Origin: Thermoproteota archaeon
Lineage (GTDB): Archaea > Korarchaeota > Korarchaeia > Korarchaeales > Korarchaeaceae
Length of the DNA stretch: 8,884 nt
NCBI GenBank assembly: GCA_003661265.1
Contig: QMVU01000026.1
Location: 1-8,884 of the forward strand
Direction of reading: 5' to 3'
Both the position numbers and the translations under genes were made by a program. The notes below the pieces were generated by a model. That model saw only the letters and a list, made by a program, of their open reading frames with translations. It was not told the DNA's origin and did not search any database. Shown one piece after another: positions 1 through 7,243 of the stretch; within the stretch, counting starts at the first letter, position 1, and each line of letters starts with the position of its first letter.

Positions 1-1
1 A

Positions 2-820
2 AGAGTTAATCCTTTAAAGGCCTCTGTAAAGTGGTTAAAAGAGAAGGATTGGGATGTTGAAAGGGTTCCATGGTACGAATACGGCTATAAAGTTATTAGG
101 GGGCCTGAAAACCTTGGAAATACCCTAGAGCATAGACTGGGCCTTTTTTACATACAAGACGCTGCTTCTATGGTTCCTCCCGTTGTGCTTAATCCTAAGC
201 CAGGAGAGAGAGTTTTGGATCTAACTGCTGCTCCGGGATCCAAAACTACCCAGATGGCAGAGATGATGAGATGGAAAGGCGTCATAGTAGCCAACGATAT
301 AAGCACTAGGAGAATTAACATCTTGAGCTCTAACGTTCAGAGAATGGGTTCCATAAATGTGGCAATAACTCGATTTGATGGAAGGTTTATCCACAAGATC
401 TTTGGAAGAGATCGATTCGATAAAGTGCTATTAGACGCTCCTTGTAGTTCAATAGGCGAGGTAAGGAGAAATTGGAGCCCTCTTAAACGTTGGAGCCCTC
501 GCCTAGTATTACGCCTCTCAAAACTACAAAAGGAGTTGGCCGCCGCCGGGTACGTTGCTATGAAGCCAGGAGGGAGGATGGTGTATTCTACATGCACATT
601 TGAGCCAGAGGAAAATGAGGAGGTAGTACAGCATCTCATAAATCTCGGCGCAAGGGTTCTGGAGATAAGAATACCTGAACTTAATGTGAGACCTGGCCTC
701 CTGGAGTGGAATGGTAGGAAATTCGACAAAAGTATCTCAAAATGCCTGAGAATTTATCCCCATCATAACGATACCCTTGGTTTCTTTGTCTGTCTGCTGG
801 AAAAACCTTACAGGGCGTAG
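2..820 (+). CDS. RsmB/NOP2/Sun-family RNA (cytosine-5) methyltransferase, 5' partial
   Basis: A SAM-dependent methyltransferase of the NOL1/NOP2/Sun class (COG0144 type) that makes 5-methylcytosine in tRNA or rRNA; the exact target cannot be read from sequence. The frame is open from base 2, so the true start lies outside the window, and the ATG at 170 is internal: the residues before it carry the family's N-terminal RVNPLK motif and the FYIQDAASM segment. Numbering visible residues from base 2, the SAM-binding motif I is AAPGSK (76-81), motif IV is DAPCSS with Cys148 (product-release Cys), and motif VI is STCTF with Cys198 (nucleophile). Both essential cysteines are present, so the enzyme should be active. 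About 272 residues are visible, with probably a few dozen missing. The C-terminus ends without a fused PUA domain; the next gene, 4 bp downstream, supplies one. The family call is secure, the substrate is not. Confidence 0.93.
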   Translation, partial: RVNPLKASVKWLKEKDWDVERVPWYEYGYKVIRGPENLGNTLEHRLGLFYIQDAASMVPPVVLNPKPGERVLDLTAAPGSKTTQMAEMMRWKGVIVANDISTRRINILSSNVQRMGSINVAITRFDGRFIHKIFGRDRFDKVLLDAPCSSIGEVRRNWSPLKRWSPRLVLRLSKLQKELAAAGYVAMKPGGRMVYSTCTFEPEENEEVVQHLINLGARVLEIRIPELNVRPGLLEWNGRKFDKSISKCLRIYPHHNDTLGFFVCLLEKPYRA

Positions 821-824
821 TAAG

Positions 825-1268
825 ATGTGGAGGGTTTTGGAAAAAGATGAGCTTGCGCAGCTAAAAGAGAGACTAGCTGAGAGATATGGAATAGAAGAAA
901 TTCCTTATGTAATTGTAAAATCCGGAAAGAGAAGGTACAGAATCGCTACGGAGGAAGCAGTCAAAGTAGCAGGAGCTCAGATCGTTGGTGTCTACGTGAT
1001 GAAAGAAACTCCTTTCGGCTTAATGCTTAGCATCGAGGGGACTCAGCTCTTAGGACCATTGGCAAAGAAGAATATCTTAGAGCTACCAAAGGAGATGGTG
1101 GAGGATTGGATGAAGGGAAAGGATGTCGAAATTAGCGAAGTAGGTAAGAATGAGTTGGAACAAGGGCTTGTAATCGTAAGGTCAGGAGATCTCTTCCTAG
1201 GGTGCGGTTTTTATGATGGTCGAAGGATTAAGAACCTCCTTCCAAAGGCAAGAAAAGTGGTGGGTTAG
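825..1268 (+). CDS. Small PUA-like RNA-binding protein (NOL1/NOP2/fmu-associated, COG3270 type)
   Basis: A 147-residue protein resembling the stand-alone archaeal proteins annotated as NOL1/NOP2/fmu-family ribosome biogenesis proteins, related to the C-terminal RNA-binding part of bacterial RsmF. The N-terminal half (about 1-75) is mixed charged helix and strand. The C-terminal half (about 80-147) is PUA-like, with the signature LVIVRSGDLFLGCGFYDGRR at 115-134 followed by a basic tail. It has no catalytic motif, so it probably positions RNA for the methyltransferase encoded just upstream. The ATG at 825 is preferred because it begins 4 bp after the upstream stop; an in-frame ATG at 777 would overlap the methyltransferase by 44 bp and add a non-conserved extension. 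There is no clear Shine-Dalgarno site, so translation may be coupled to the preceding gene. The stop lies 3 bp from the convergent ppsA stop. Confidence 0.82.
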   Translation: MWRVLEKDELAQLKERLAERYGIEEIPYVIVKSGKRRYRIATEEAVKVAGAQIVGVYVMKETPFGLMLSIEGTQLLGPLAKKNILELPKEMVEDWMKGKDVEISEVGKNELEQGLVIVRSGDLFLGCGFYDGRRIKNLLPKARKVVG

Positions 1269-1271
1269 TGG

Positions 1272-3629
1272 TTACTCATTGAGAGCTTTCTCTAACATTA
1301 TTCTCCTTTCTACCCTTGCAACTAGTCTTCTTGTTGCTATTACAACATCCGGGTTGACGCTTATGCTATCAATACCGTTTCTAACCAAGAATTCGGTGAA
1401 CTCAGGGTATACGCTTGGTGCTTGACCGCAGATGCTCACCGTAGCTCCTTTCTTATGAGCCCCCTCTATTATGAGCTTTATGGCTTTAAGAACGGCTGAA
1501 TCTCGTTCATCAAAGTATCCAGCCCTTCCCAGGACCTCGCTGTCCCTGTCTACACCGAGCACTAATTGTGTTAGATCATTCGATCCTATGCTAAATCCGT
1601 CGACTAGCTCAGCGAACTTCTCAGCCAGCAATGCATTAGATGGAACCTCAGCCATGACCCAAACCTTAAAGTTCTTTCCCCTCTCTAGCCCCTCCTCTTT
1701 CATTATTTCCAGTACTCTCTTGACCTCCCATATCGTCCTTACAAAGGGTATCATAACCCAGACGTTATTGAGCCCTTGATCATGTAGCCTCTTTATTGCC
1801 CTAACTTCTAGCCTAAAAGCAGGTTCAAACGTTGGAGATATGTATCTGGAGGCTCCACGCCATCCAAGCATAGGATTTGCCTCTAATGGCTCGTATTTCT
1901 TTCCTCCCTCTAGCTTTGCGTACTCGTTCGTTTTGAAATCGCTGAATCTAACCACCACGGGCTTAGGATATATCGCCCTAGCTACCATCCCGATGCCCTC
2001 TGCTAGCTTCTCCACGTAAAAGTCCGATTCACCGCGCTCTATAGCTGCAAGAGGATGCATCTTTATCCAGCTGGCGATTATGAACTCGATCCTCATCAAG
2101 CCAATTCCGTCTATGGGAAGATCTTTGTACTCCTCTATCTTCTCAGGAACCCCCAAGTTCATGAAGATCTTCGTTGCTGTAATTGGGATCTCCAGTCCAC
2201 CGTACCCAGTTCCGATCGTTGGAACGACTTCTTTAGCTGGCTTATGTATTAAATCCTCCCTAATTCCCTCGTAGACGACACCTGTTCTTCCATCAACTGT
2301 GTATTCCTTCCCTGTCTTCATGACCTTTGTAGCATTTCCCGTTCCTACTATACAGGGGATGCCTAGCTCCCTGCTAACTATGGCGGCGTGACTTGTCATC
2401 CCTCCCTCATCGGTAACTATGGCGGAAACTAGCTTCATGTAGGGCTCCCAATCTGGAGAGGTCATCCTTGTAACAAGGATATCTCCTTCTTTGATTAACC
2501 TCTTAGCTTCCTCAAGCTCTAATGTGACCTTGGCAACGCTTGCAGCTATTCCAGGACTTGCTGGGAGCCCTTTTACTATCGGCTCACCTTTAACCTCTAC
2601 CCTAGATTTCTCCTCCCTTACAGCTTCTTTCAAGCTCCAAACAGTCTCCGGCCTAGCTTGTAGTATGAATATGTTGTTAGGTGGGCTTACGTCTCTATCA
2701 ATGGCCCATTCGACGTCCATAGGTTTCCCATAGTGCTTTTCGATCTTCAGCCCGTACTCCGCTAGTTTCTTTATCTCCTCATCGGATAATGCCTGTCTTC
2801 TTCTCCTCTTCTCTTCTACCTCTCTTTTGATGGTTCCTCCCTGTGGTGTTAGCAGTATCTCTATCTTTTTATCTCCTATGTGCTTTTCCTTTATCTCCAA
2901 AGTTTTCTTATCGACGACATAAGTATCTGGAGTTACTTTGCCCCCAACAACAGATTCACCGAGCCCCCAGCTTGCCTCTATAACTAGCTCATCTGGATTG
3001 CCAGTAACGGGATTTATGGTAAACATCACCCCAGCGCTACGGGAATTTACCATCTTCTGAACTCCCACGCTTATGAGGACATCTTCGTGCCTGAAGCCCT
3101 TATCCTCCCTGTACGAGATGGCCCTTGGAGTAAAGAGACTTGACCAGCACTTTCTAACCCTTTCCACGAGTTCATCTTCACCTCTAACACCTAGGAAGGT
3201 CTCTTGTTGGCCAGCAAAGCTGGCATCCGGAAGATCTTCTGCCGTGGCTGAGCTTCTGACAGCAACTAAGGGATTGCTCATGTTTAACCTTTCTCCTAGC
3301 TCACGATAGGCCTTCTTTATCGCTTCTTCTATGTCTTTTGGAATGGGTGTTGATTCAATGAGCTTCCTTATTCTCCTCGAAGCCTCCTCATATGCGGCCG
3401 GAGTCTTATCCTCCCCGACAACCTCCTCGATTATTTCGTAAATCTTCTCAGCTATGCCCATTTCCTTAAGGAATCGCTCATAGGCATAAGCCGTTACAGA
3501 GAAGCCTGGTGGTACAGGCAAGCCCATCGCTGTCATTTCTCCTAGGCTAGCCGACTTTCCACCAACCAAAGGTACATCCTTCATGTTAGTTTCTTCGAAC
3601 CAAAGGATTAAGCGCTTTTCTCTTGACAT
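1272..3629 (-). CDS. ppsA: Phosphoenolpyruvate synthase (pyruvate, water dikinase)
   Basis: Converts pyruvate, ATP and water to PEP, AMP and phosphate (EC 2.7.9.2), the gluconeogenic entry step in archaea, in the cytoplasm. Numbered from the ATG at 3629 (785 residues), the ATP-grasp pyruvate-binding domain spans about 15-330 and ends in ILQARPETVWS. The swivelling phosphohistidine domain carries GGMTSHAA with catalytic His414. The C-terminal TIM barrel (about 470-780) has SNDLTQLVLGVDRDS and SICGQAPS with catalytic Cys734. Length and all three modules match intact family members. The frame extends to a GTG at 3641, but that codon sits 1 nt after the GGAGGG site, whereas the ATG at 3629 is 13 nt away; both spacings are imperfect, and I prefer the ATG. 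It follows the SAM hydrolase gene closely and has no promoter of its own that I can see. The second residue after the usual GG(M/R)T position is Ser rather than the common Cys, a known variation. Confidence 0.95.
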   Translation of the reverse strand: MSREKRLILWFEETNMKDVPLVGGKSASLGEMTAMGLPVPPGFSVTAYAYERFLKEMGIAEKIYEIIEEVVGEDKTPAAYEEASRRIRKLIESTPIPKDIEEAIKKAYRELGERLNMSNPLVAVRSSATAEDLPDASFAGQQETFLGVRGEDELVERVRKCWSSLFTPRAISYREDKGFRHEDVLISVGVQKMVNSRSAGVMFTINPVTGNPDELVIEASWGLGESVVGGKVTPDTYVVDKKTLEIKEKHIGDKKIEILLTPQGGTIKREVEEKRRRRQALSDEEIKKLAEYGLKIEKHYGKPMDVEWAIDRDVSPPNNIFILQARPETVWSLKEAVREEKSRVEVKGEPIVKGLPASPGIAASVAKVTLELEEAKRLIKEGDILVTRMTSPDWEPYMKLVSAIVTDEGGMTSHAAIVSRELGIPCIVGTGNATKVMKTGKEYTVDGRTGVVYEGIREDLIHKPAKEVVPTIGTGYGGLEIPITATKIFMNLGVPEKIEEYKDLPIDGIGLMRIEFIIASWIKMHPLAAIERGESDFYVEKLAEGIGMVARAIYPKPVVVRFSDFKTNEYAKLEGGKKYEPLEANPMLGWRGASRYISPTFEPAFRLEVRAIKRLHDQGLNNVWVMIPFVRTIWEVKRVLEIMKEEGLERGKNFKVWVMAEVPSNALLAEKFAELVDGFSIGSNDLTQLVLGVDRDSEVLGRAGYFDERDSAVLKAIKLIIEGAHKKGATVSICGQAPSVYPEFTEFLVRNGIDSISVNPDVVIATRRLVARVERRIMLEKALNE

Positions 3630-3642
3630 ATGTGAGCCCACT

Positions 3643-3648
3643 CCCTCC
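3643..3648 (-). promoter_or_regulatory. Ribosome binding site of ppsA
   Basis: GGAGGG on the - strand lies in the 19 to 31 bp between the upstream stop and the two possible ppsA starts. It is 1 nt before the GTG at 3641 and 13 nt before the ATG at 3629. It therefore weakens the GTG and mildly supports the ATG. Confidence 0.55.
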
Positions 3649-3660
3649 TACGAACATGGA

Positions 3661-4482
3661 TTAAAAAGATGACCCAAATTTGAGGACAAATGTATCACCG
3701 GGTCTAATGCCCAGAAATCTAGCAGCGCTCTCTTTATTGAGAGAGATCTCTATAAATCCCCCACTTCCTGGAAGTAGAAGCAATTCCTTCTCTTTTCCTT
3801 CAAAATACGAGCGAGCTGGCTTTAGTACGTGAGCAACCCCTTTCACTACAATCCTTATTTTCCTTTTTGAAGCGATTTTCTCATATAGATCGCTTGAAAT
3901 GTTAGTTATCAAGTTTCCAAACCTATCTACGTGCAATATTCTCGCTTCAAGCCCTCCATGAATCCATTTGACTCTTCCAAAATCAAGCTTCTTCGGATCA
4001 GAGACCAACGGGCCCAGATCTCTGAACTCCATCCCTGCAGCTAAGCTTGCTGCTGCTGGAGCGAAGATATCACGACCGTGAAATGTATAACTAGTACATT
4101 CGAAGAACTTCTTCCTTATCTCTCTAACCTCAACTACCCCAAAGTGGTCAGCTACTGGCATCAAAACCCCATTGTCAGGACCTATTAGAGTACAACGCCC
4201 CGTTTTTATCGCCAGAGCCCTTCTCTCAGAGCCTACTCCAGGATCCACTACGACCACATGAATTGTCCCTGCAGGAAACCAGCGTGAGGCTTGGTATAGT
4301 ATAAAGGCTGCTTGAAGAACATTAAATGGCTCTACATCGTGCGTTATGTCAACTACCAGCGTCTCTGGGGCTATGCTAAGTATAACTCCTTTCATTGAGG
4401 AGACGTAAGGGTCTCTACTACCGAAGTCTGTTAGAAGAGTAATTATCCTTCTAGGAGGCTTCTCTCCCATCGTCTCGATCAA
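3661..4482 (-). CDS. SAM hydroxide adenosyltransferase (SAM hydrolase, DUF62 family)
   Basis: A 273-residue cytoplasmic enzyme that splits S-adenosylmethionine with water into adenosine and methionine; the family is related to fluorinases and chlorinases. The N-terminal domain begins TLLTDFGSRDPYVSSMKGVI (about 15-34). It continues with VDPGVGSERR, where Asp80 and Arg87 fit the family's Asp-Arg-His triad, then GPDNG (101-105) and FHGRDIFAPAAA, with His135 completing the triad. The C-terminal beta domain contains HVDRFGNLITN (about 184-194). The fluorinase-specific insertion is not evident, so hydrolysis is the expected reaction. The start is a TTG, chosen because a GGAGG site lies exactly 6 nt upstream; the ATG four codons later would be 18 nt from it. 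The binding site overlaps the stop codon of the SPFH gene, which implies translational coupling. The physiological purpose of this SAM hydrolysis is not established. Confidence 0.93.
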   Translation of the reverse strand: MIETMGEKPPRRIITLLTDFGSRDPYVSSMKGVILSIAPETLVVDITHDVEPFNVLQAAFILYQASRWFPAGTIHVVVVDPGVGSERRALAIKTGRCTLIGPDNGVLMPVADHFGVVEVREIRKKFFECTSYTFHGRDIFAPAAASLAAGMEFRDLGPLVSDPKKLDFGRVKWIHGGLEARILHVDRFGNLITNISSDLYEKIASKRKIRIVVKGVAHVLKPARSYFEGKEKELLLLPGSGGFIEISLNKESAARFLGIRPGDTFVLKFGSSF

Positions 4483-4488
4483 TCCCTT

Positions 4489-4493
4489 CCTCC
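4489..4493 (-). promoter_or_regulatory. Ribosome binding site deciding the TTG start of the SAM hydrolase
   Basis: GGAGG on the - strand overlaps the last base of the SPFH stop codon (TAG, 4495-4493) and sits 6 nt before the TTG at 4482. This optimal spacing selects TTG over the downstream ATG at 4470 and suggests that a ribosome finishing SPFH reinitiates here. Confidence 0.8.
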
Positions 4494-5374
4494 TATGACA
4501 ATTTTTCCTTTCCTAGAAAGTCTTTCACTAGTTCTACGAGCTGCATCGGGAGCACTATCTTGGTCGAGGGCGATGCTGCAATCTCCTTAAGGGTATCTAG
4601 GTACTGCAATCTCATCGTTTTTACGTCTATCTCCCTTGCAACGCTGAATATCGTTCTAAGGGCTTCTGCATAGCCTTCTGCCTTCAGTATAGTGGCCTGT
4701 TTCTGGCCTTCTGCCTTTAAAATAGCTGCCTGTTTTTCTCCTTCAGCTATCAGAATTGCTGAAGTCTTCTTGCCTTCTGCCTCTGTAATCATGGCTCTTC
4801 TATCTCTCTCAGCTGCCATTTGTTTGATCATAGCCTCTTGTACTTGTTTTGGAGGCAATATCTCCCTTATCTCCACATTCGTTATCTTCACACCCCATCT
4901 CTCGGTAACTTCATCTAACTTCACTCTTAGGATCTGATTTATGTCATCTCTCTTTGCTAGAACTTCATCTAGTTGCATTTCGCCTATAACAGCCCTCAAT
5001 GTTGTTGTGGCCAGTGCTAAAGCTGCTCCCTTAAAGTTTGCAACGTTTAATACTGACAGAGCTGGATCCACTACCTTGAAGTAGACTACGAAGTCTATGT
5101 CCGTCGGAGCGTTATCCTCCGTTATGCATGTCTGGTGAGGAATTTCAAAGTAATTCTCCCTCAAGTCGACCCAAATAATCTGATCAATCAGAGGAATCCT
5201 GAGAACTAGCCCAGGACCCCTTACTCCTATGAAGCTTCCTAGTCTGAGGATAATCAGTCTTTTGTACTCAGGTACTATCTTGATGGCAGACGCTATAATA
5301 GCTAGGACCACGAGACCTACGATGAAGGTCAAGATTGTTCCTAAAGATATCGGAAAAATTTGCGTAACTCTCAC
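4493..5374 (-). CDS. SPFH/band 7 membrane protein (slipin / p-stomatin type)
   Basis: A 293-residue membrane scaffold protein of the stomatin/prohibitin superfamily. It has one N-terminal hydrophobic segment (about 11-32). The SPFH domain (about 34-180) carries the slipin hallmarks PEYKRLIILRLG, RGPGL and the VVDP strand (102-104). Next comes a charged helical region (about 180-245) containing four AEG units spaced exactly 11 residues apart, then a hydrophobic C-terminal stretch including KIVLPMQLVEL (272-282). Slipins oligomerise on the membrane and often pair with NfeD proteases; here the NfeD gene is directly upstream with a 48 bp gap. In Pyrococcus the NfeD-type protease PH1510 cuts the hydrophobic C-terminus of stomatin PH1511, and the IVLPM region is the equivalent candidate site. 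The GTG start is only 2 nt after GGAGG; a TTG at residue 15 is an alternative that would still keep the membrane segment. Confidence 0.92.
   Translation of the reverse strand: MRVTQIFPISLGTILTFIVGLVVLAIIASAIKIVPEYKRLIILRLGSFIGVRGPGLVLRIPLIDQIIWVDLRENYFEIPHQTCITEDNAPTDIDFVVYFKVVDPALSVLNVANFKGAALALATTTLRAVIGEMQLDEVLAKRDDINQILRVKLDEVTERWGVKITNVEIREILPPKQVQEAMIKQMAAERDRRAMITEAEGKKTSAILIAEGEKQAAILKAEGQKQATILKAEGYAEALRTIFSVAREIDVKTMRLQYLDTLKEIAASPSTKIVLPMQLVELVKDFLGKEKLS
4673..4780 (-). repeat. Four-unit 33 bp (11-residue) repeat inside the SPFH gene
   Basis: Codons for residues 199-234 of the SPFH protein hold AEG at 199, 210, 221 and 232. The units read approximately AEGxKxxxAIL(I/K), a spacing of exactly 11 residues or 33 bp. 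The bases are similar but not identical between units, so this is an old or selected repeat rather than a recent tandem duplication. An 11-residue period is typical of hendecad coiled coils, consistent with an oligomerisation stalk. Confidence 0.75.
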
Positions 5375-5376
5375 CC

Positions 5377-5381
5377 CCTCC
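5377..5381 (-). promoter_or_regulatory. Ribosome binding site of the SPFH gene
   Basis: GGAGG on the - strand lies 2 nt before the GTG at 5374, closer than usual. No better start is near; the next plausible one is a TTG at residue 15. The short spacing leaves the exact SPFH start somewhat open. Confidence 0.45.
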
Positions 5382-5393
5382 TTTATTGGATTT

Positions 5394-5410
5394 CATGGCT
5401 TATAACCATG
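5394..5410 (-). promoter_or_regulatory. Possible TATA box within a short inverted repeat upstream of SPFH
   Basis: On the - strand the 48 bp gap before SPFH contains CATGG-TTATAAG-CCATG. The 5 bp arms are perfect inverted repeats, and the TTATAAG core is TATA-like and centred 28 bp before the GTG. This could be a promoter with an overlapping operator, or a weak hairpin. The implied transcript start would leave almost no leader, which conflicts with use of the GGAGG site, so the call is tentative. Confidence 0.25.
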
Positions 5411-5422
5411 CCTTCCACCGAT

Positions 5423-6637
5423 CTACTCCGTTTTCCTTACGATGAGCCTCAATCCACTGATGCCAACTACCTCGACCCTGCTCCCCTCCTCTATTTCGTC
5501 TTCTGAGGTTGCAGACCAAAGTTCTGACTTCACTAAAACTATTCCGGTGCCACCAGCGGGGATTTTCTTCTTTACAATTCCTTTCTCTCCTATGAGTTTC
5601 TTTGGATCCAATAACATTTCCCTAAGAGATAGAGTTTGTTTTATTTTATGTAAGTAGAAACCCACCAAGCCAGCCACTATGATGCCAGTAGCTGAGAACA
5701 TGTAGATGTCAACATCTGTTCTGAGCAAGGGGGCTGATCTATACATTAGTATCAAGCCAAACACGGCCATGACCATCCCACCCACTGCAAGGAAGCCTTG
5801 TCCTGTTTTCAGCTCCAATAGCATTGCGGTAATTCCCAGCAACATCAGAGCTAGGGCTCCTGGTCCAATACCAATTTGACCAAGTCCGTATAGACCTAGC
5901 AGAACCATAATCCCCCCGGCCCACTCCATGAATAGGCCAGGGGTCTTGAGTCCAACTACGAAGATGAGCCCGCCGAGGACAAGTAAGAGCCAAGCTATCA
6001 CGGGAGTTGAAATTAGAACTAGCACATAGGACCCGAAATCCATCCTCATTTCTACTATCTCTTCAGGGAATCCGCAATCCTCAATGAACGATGAGAGGGT
6101 TGGGGAGATGTGCTGGATTACCCCTGAATCTAGAGCTTCACCTGCGGTTAGCACTAAGTTTTCTCTTACCATCCTCTCAGCGATCTCAGCAGGTCTGCCA
6201 GTAGACTCTGCTAAGCTCCTCATCCATCCACTCATTGCCTCTATAACCTTCTGTTCCGGAGGAATGGGCATAGCAGCTCCTACAGTCGCACCTTGGGCCA
6301 TTCCCGCGACGTCAGATGCCATTAATATGTATGATCCGGCCGAGAAGGCCCTACCATTCCTCGGCACATACACCCCAACGGGGACATATGCTTCTGCCAT
6401 TGAATCTATTATCTTCTCTGTGGATGCAAGGAGACCTCCATTCGTATTTATTACCAATACGATGGCCTCATATCTCTCCCTATTTGCCAGATTTATTGCA
6501 GAGCTAATGAAATCAGCAATTCCTGGGGTAATATCTCCCTCCACCTTAATAACGAGGGTTTTTCGAGTGCCTTCATGTCCAAGTATTTGAATGGCCAGAG
6601 GTAGCAATACGAGTAAGAGAAGAGCTATCTTCCTCAT
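5423..6637 (-). CDS. NfeD-family membrane serine protease (ClpP-class, stomatin-associated)
   Basis: A 404-residue membrane protease of the long NfeD class. It has a cleavable-looking signal peptide (1-20, MRKIALLLLVLLPL...). A ClpP/SppA-like domain (about 26-185) follows, with VINTNGG (62-68), the nucleophile elbow FSAGSY (Ser99) and a candidate general base Lys130, giving a Ser-Lys dyad as described for Pyrococcus PH1510. Several hydrophobic segments span about 203-330, and a soluble C-terminal NfeD OB-fold domain occupies about 345-404, beginning GEKGIVKKKIPAGGTG. The protease domain probably lies outside the membrane. Its expected partner is the SPFH protein encoded next downstream. The ATG start follows GAGGAA with only 2 nt between GAGG and ATG, and the signal peptide begins directly there, so the start is well supported. 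A TATA-like element overlaps the thpR stop, so it may be transcribed independently of thpR. Confidence 0.92.
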   Translation of the reverse strand: MRKIALLLLVLLPLAIQILGHEGTRKTLVIKVEGDITPGIADFISSAINLANRERYEAIVLVINTNGGLLASTEKIIDSMAEAYVPVGVYVPRNGRAFSAGSYILMASDVAGMAQGATVGAAMPIPPEQKVIEAMSGWMRSLAESTGRPAEIAERMVRENLVLTAGEALDSGVIQHISPTLSSFIEDCGFPEEIVEMRMDFGSYVLVLISTPVIAWLLLVLGGLIFVVGLKTPGLFMEWAGGIMVLLGLYGLGQIGIGPGALALMLLGITAMLLELKTGQGFLAVGGMVMAVFGLILMYRSAPLLRTDVDIYMFSATGIIVAGLVGFYLHKIKQTLSLREMLLDPKKLIGEKGIVKKKIPAGGTGIVLVKSELWSATSEDEIEEGSRVEVVGISGLRLIVRKTE

Positions 6638-6662
6638 TTCCTCAGATAAAGGTTGCTCTCTG

Positions 6663-6673
6663 GTTTATTAAAC
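6663..6673 (-). promoter_or_regulatory. Possible TATA box upstream of the NfeD gene
   Basis: GTTTAATAAAC on the - strand is an 11 bp near-perfect palindrome overlapping the thpR stop codon. It is centred about 31 bp before the NfeD ATG, a suitable distance for a nearly leaderless transcript. AT-rich 3' ends are common, so this rests on composition and position only. Confidence 0.3.
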
Positions 6674-7243
6674 TTCCATTTCACCCAACTCTATGTGAGC
6701 TAGGGTCTCGTATATGGGTCCCTTCGGGGTTAAGGTGCTCTTCTTTATCCTGATGTGATCTACCATCATTTCTCCTATCTCCACATCTGCAAGAGAAGAA
6801 AATAGCTTCTTAAGAGCTTCTAAGGAGCCAATTCTTTTAACTCTAGCTATTGTAAGGTGAGCGGTAGGTTTTCGTTGCTCTCTTGGAAAACCTAGCTTAG
6901 AAACAGCTTCATCAACCCTCTTCATTAAGGAAATAAATTTATCCTCGCCTTCTCTCAATCCTAACCATATCACTCTAGGTCTTCTGTGATTTGGAAAGGC
7001 CCCAATACCAGCTATTTTTGTGGGGAATCTGCTAAAATTTAGCTCCCTTAAAGTCCTCTCTATTTCGCCGACTAGGCCTTCCTCTATCCTATCCAAGAAC
7101 TTTACCGTAAAGTGTAAGTTCTCCGGTCTTACCAGCCTTAATTCGCCCCCTATTTCGAGCAAATTGTCCTGAATCCTTACTATTCGAGAGACTAAATCCG
7201 GCTCCTCCACATCTACAGCTATAAACGCCCTTATGTAGCCCAC
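6668..7243 (-). CDS. thpR: RNA 2',3'-cyclic phosphodiesterase (2H phosphoesterase, LigT/ThpR)
   Basis: A 191-residue cytoplasmic enzyme of the 2H phosphoesterase superfamily that opens RNA 2',3'-cyclic phosphates, typically to 2'-phosphates (EC 3.1.4.58); some members also show 2'-5' RNA ligase activity in vitro. The two catalytic HxT motifs are His44-Phe-Thr46 (ENLHFTVKFL) and His129-Leu-Thr131 (PTAHLTIARV). The N-terminus MGYIRAFIAVDV and the PRVIWLGL strand (89-96) are typical of the family, and the length is full. The GTG start is preceded in frame by a TAG directly upstream, so no longer start exists; GGTGA lies 4 nt before it, and a stronger AGGAGG lies 20 nt away. The gene follows cas6 on the same strand after 75 bp. 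Because Cas6 cleavage creates 2',3'-cyclic phosphates, a functional link is attractive, but ThpR is also a common stand-alone archaeal housekeeping gene. Confidence 0.95.
   Translation of the reverse strand: MGYIRAFIAVDVEEPDLVSRIVRIQDNLLEIGGELRLVRPENLHFTVKFLDRIEEGLVGEIERTLRELNFSRFPTKIAGIGAFPNHRRPRVIWLGLREGEDKFISLMKRVDEAVSKLGFPREQRKPTAHLTIARVKRIGSLEALKKLFSSLADVEIGEMMVDHIRIKKSTLTPKGPIYETLAHIELGEMEV

Noticed and set aside
170..820. ATG at 170 as the start of the methyltransferase.
   Set aside because: The frame is open to base 2, and the upstream residues contain the family's RVNPLK and FYIQDAASM motifs, so the gene is 5' partial.
1213..1425. A 70-residue + strand frame spanning the 3' ends of the PUA-like gene and ppsA.
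   Set aside because: It overlaps two convincing genes and shows no domain.
3627..3641. The extended ppsA frame begins with residues GSHM followed by ATG within CATATG, like the remnant of a cloning-vector tag.
   Set aside because: The codons (GGC TCA CAT) differ from the usual vector bases, and a natural GGAGGG site and the upstream gene's stop precede it; this is coincidence in untranslated leader.
6084..6590. A 168-residue open frame on the + strand opposite the NfeD protease.
   Set aside because: It mirrors the codon structure of the real gene; Ser/Ala/Pro-rich antisense composition and no recognisable domain.
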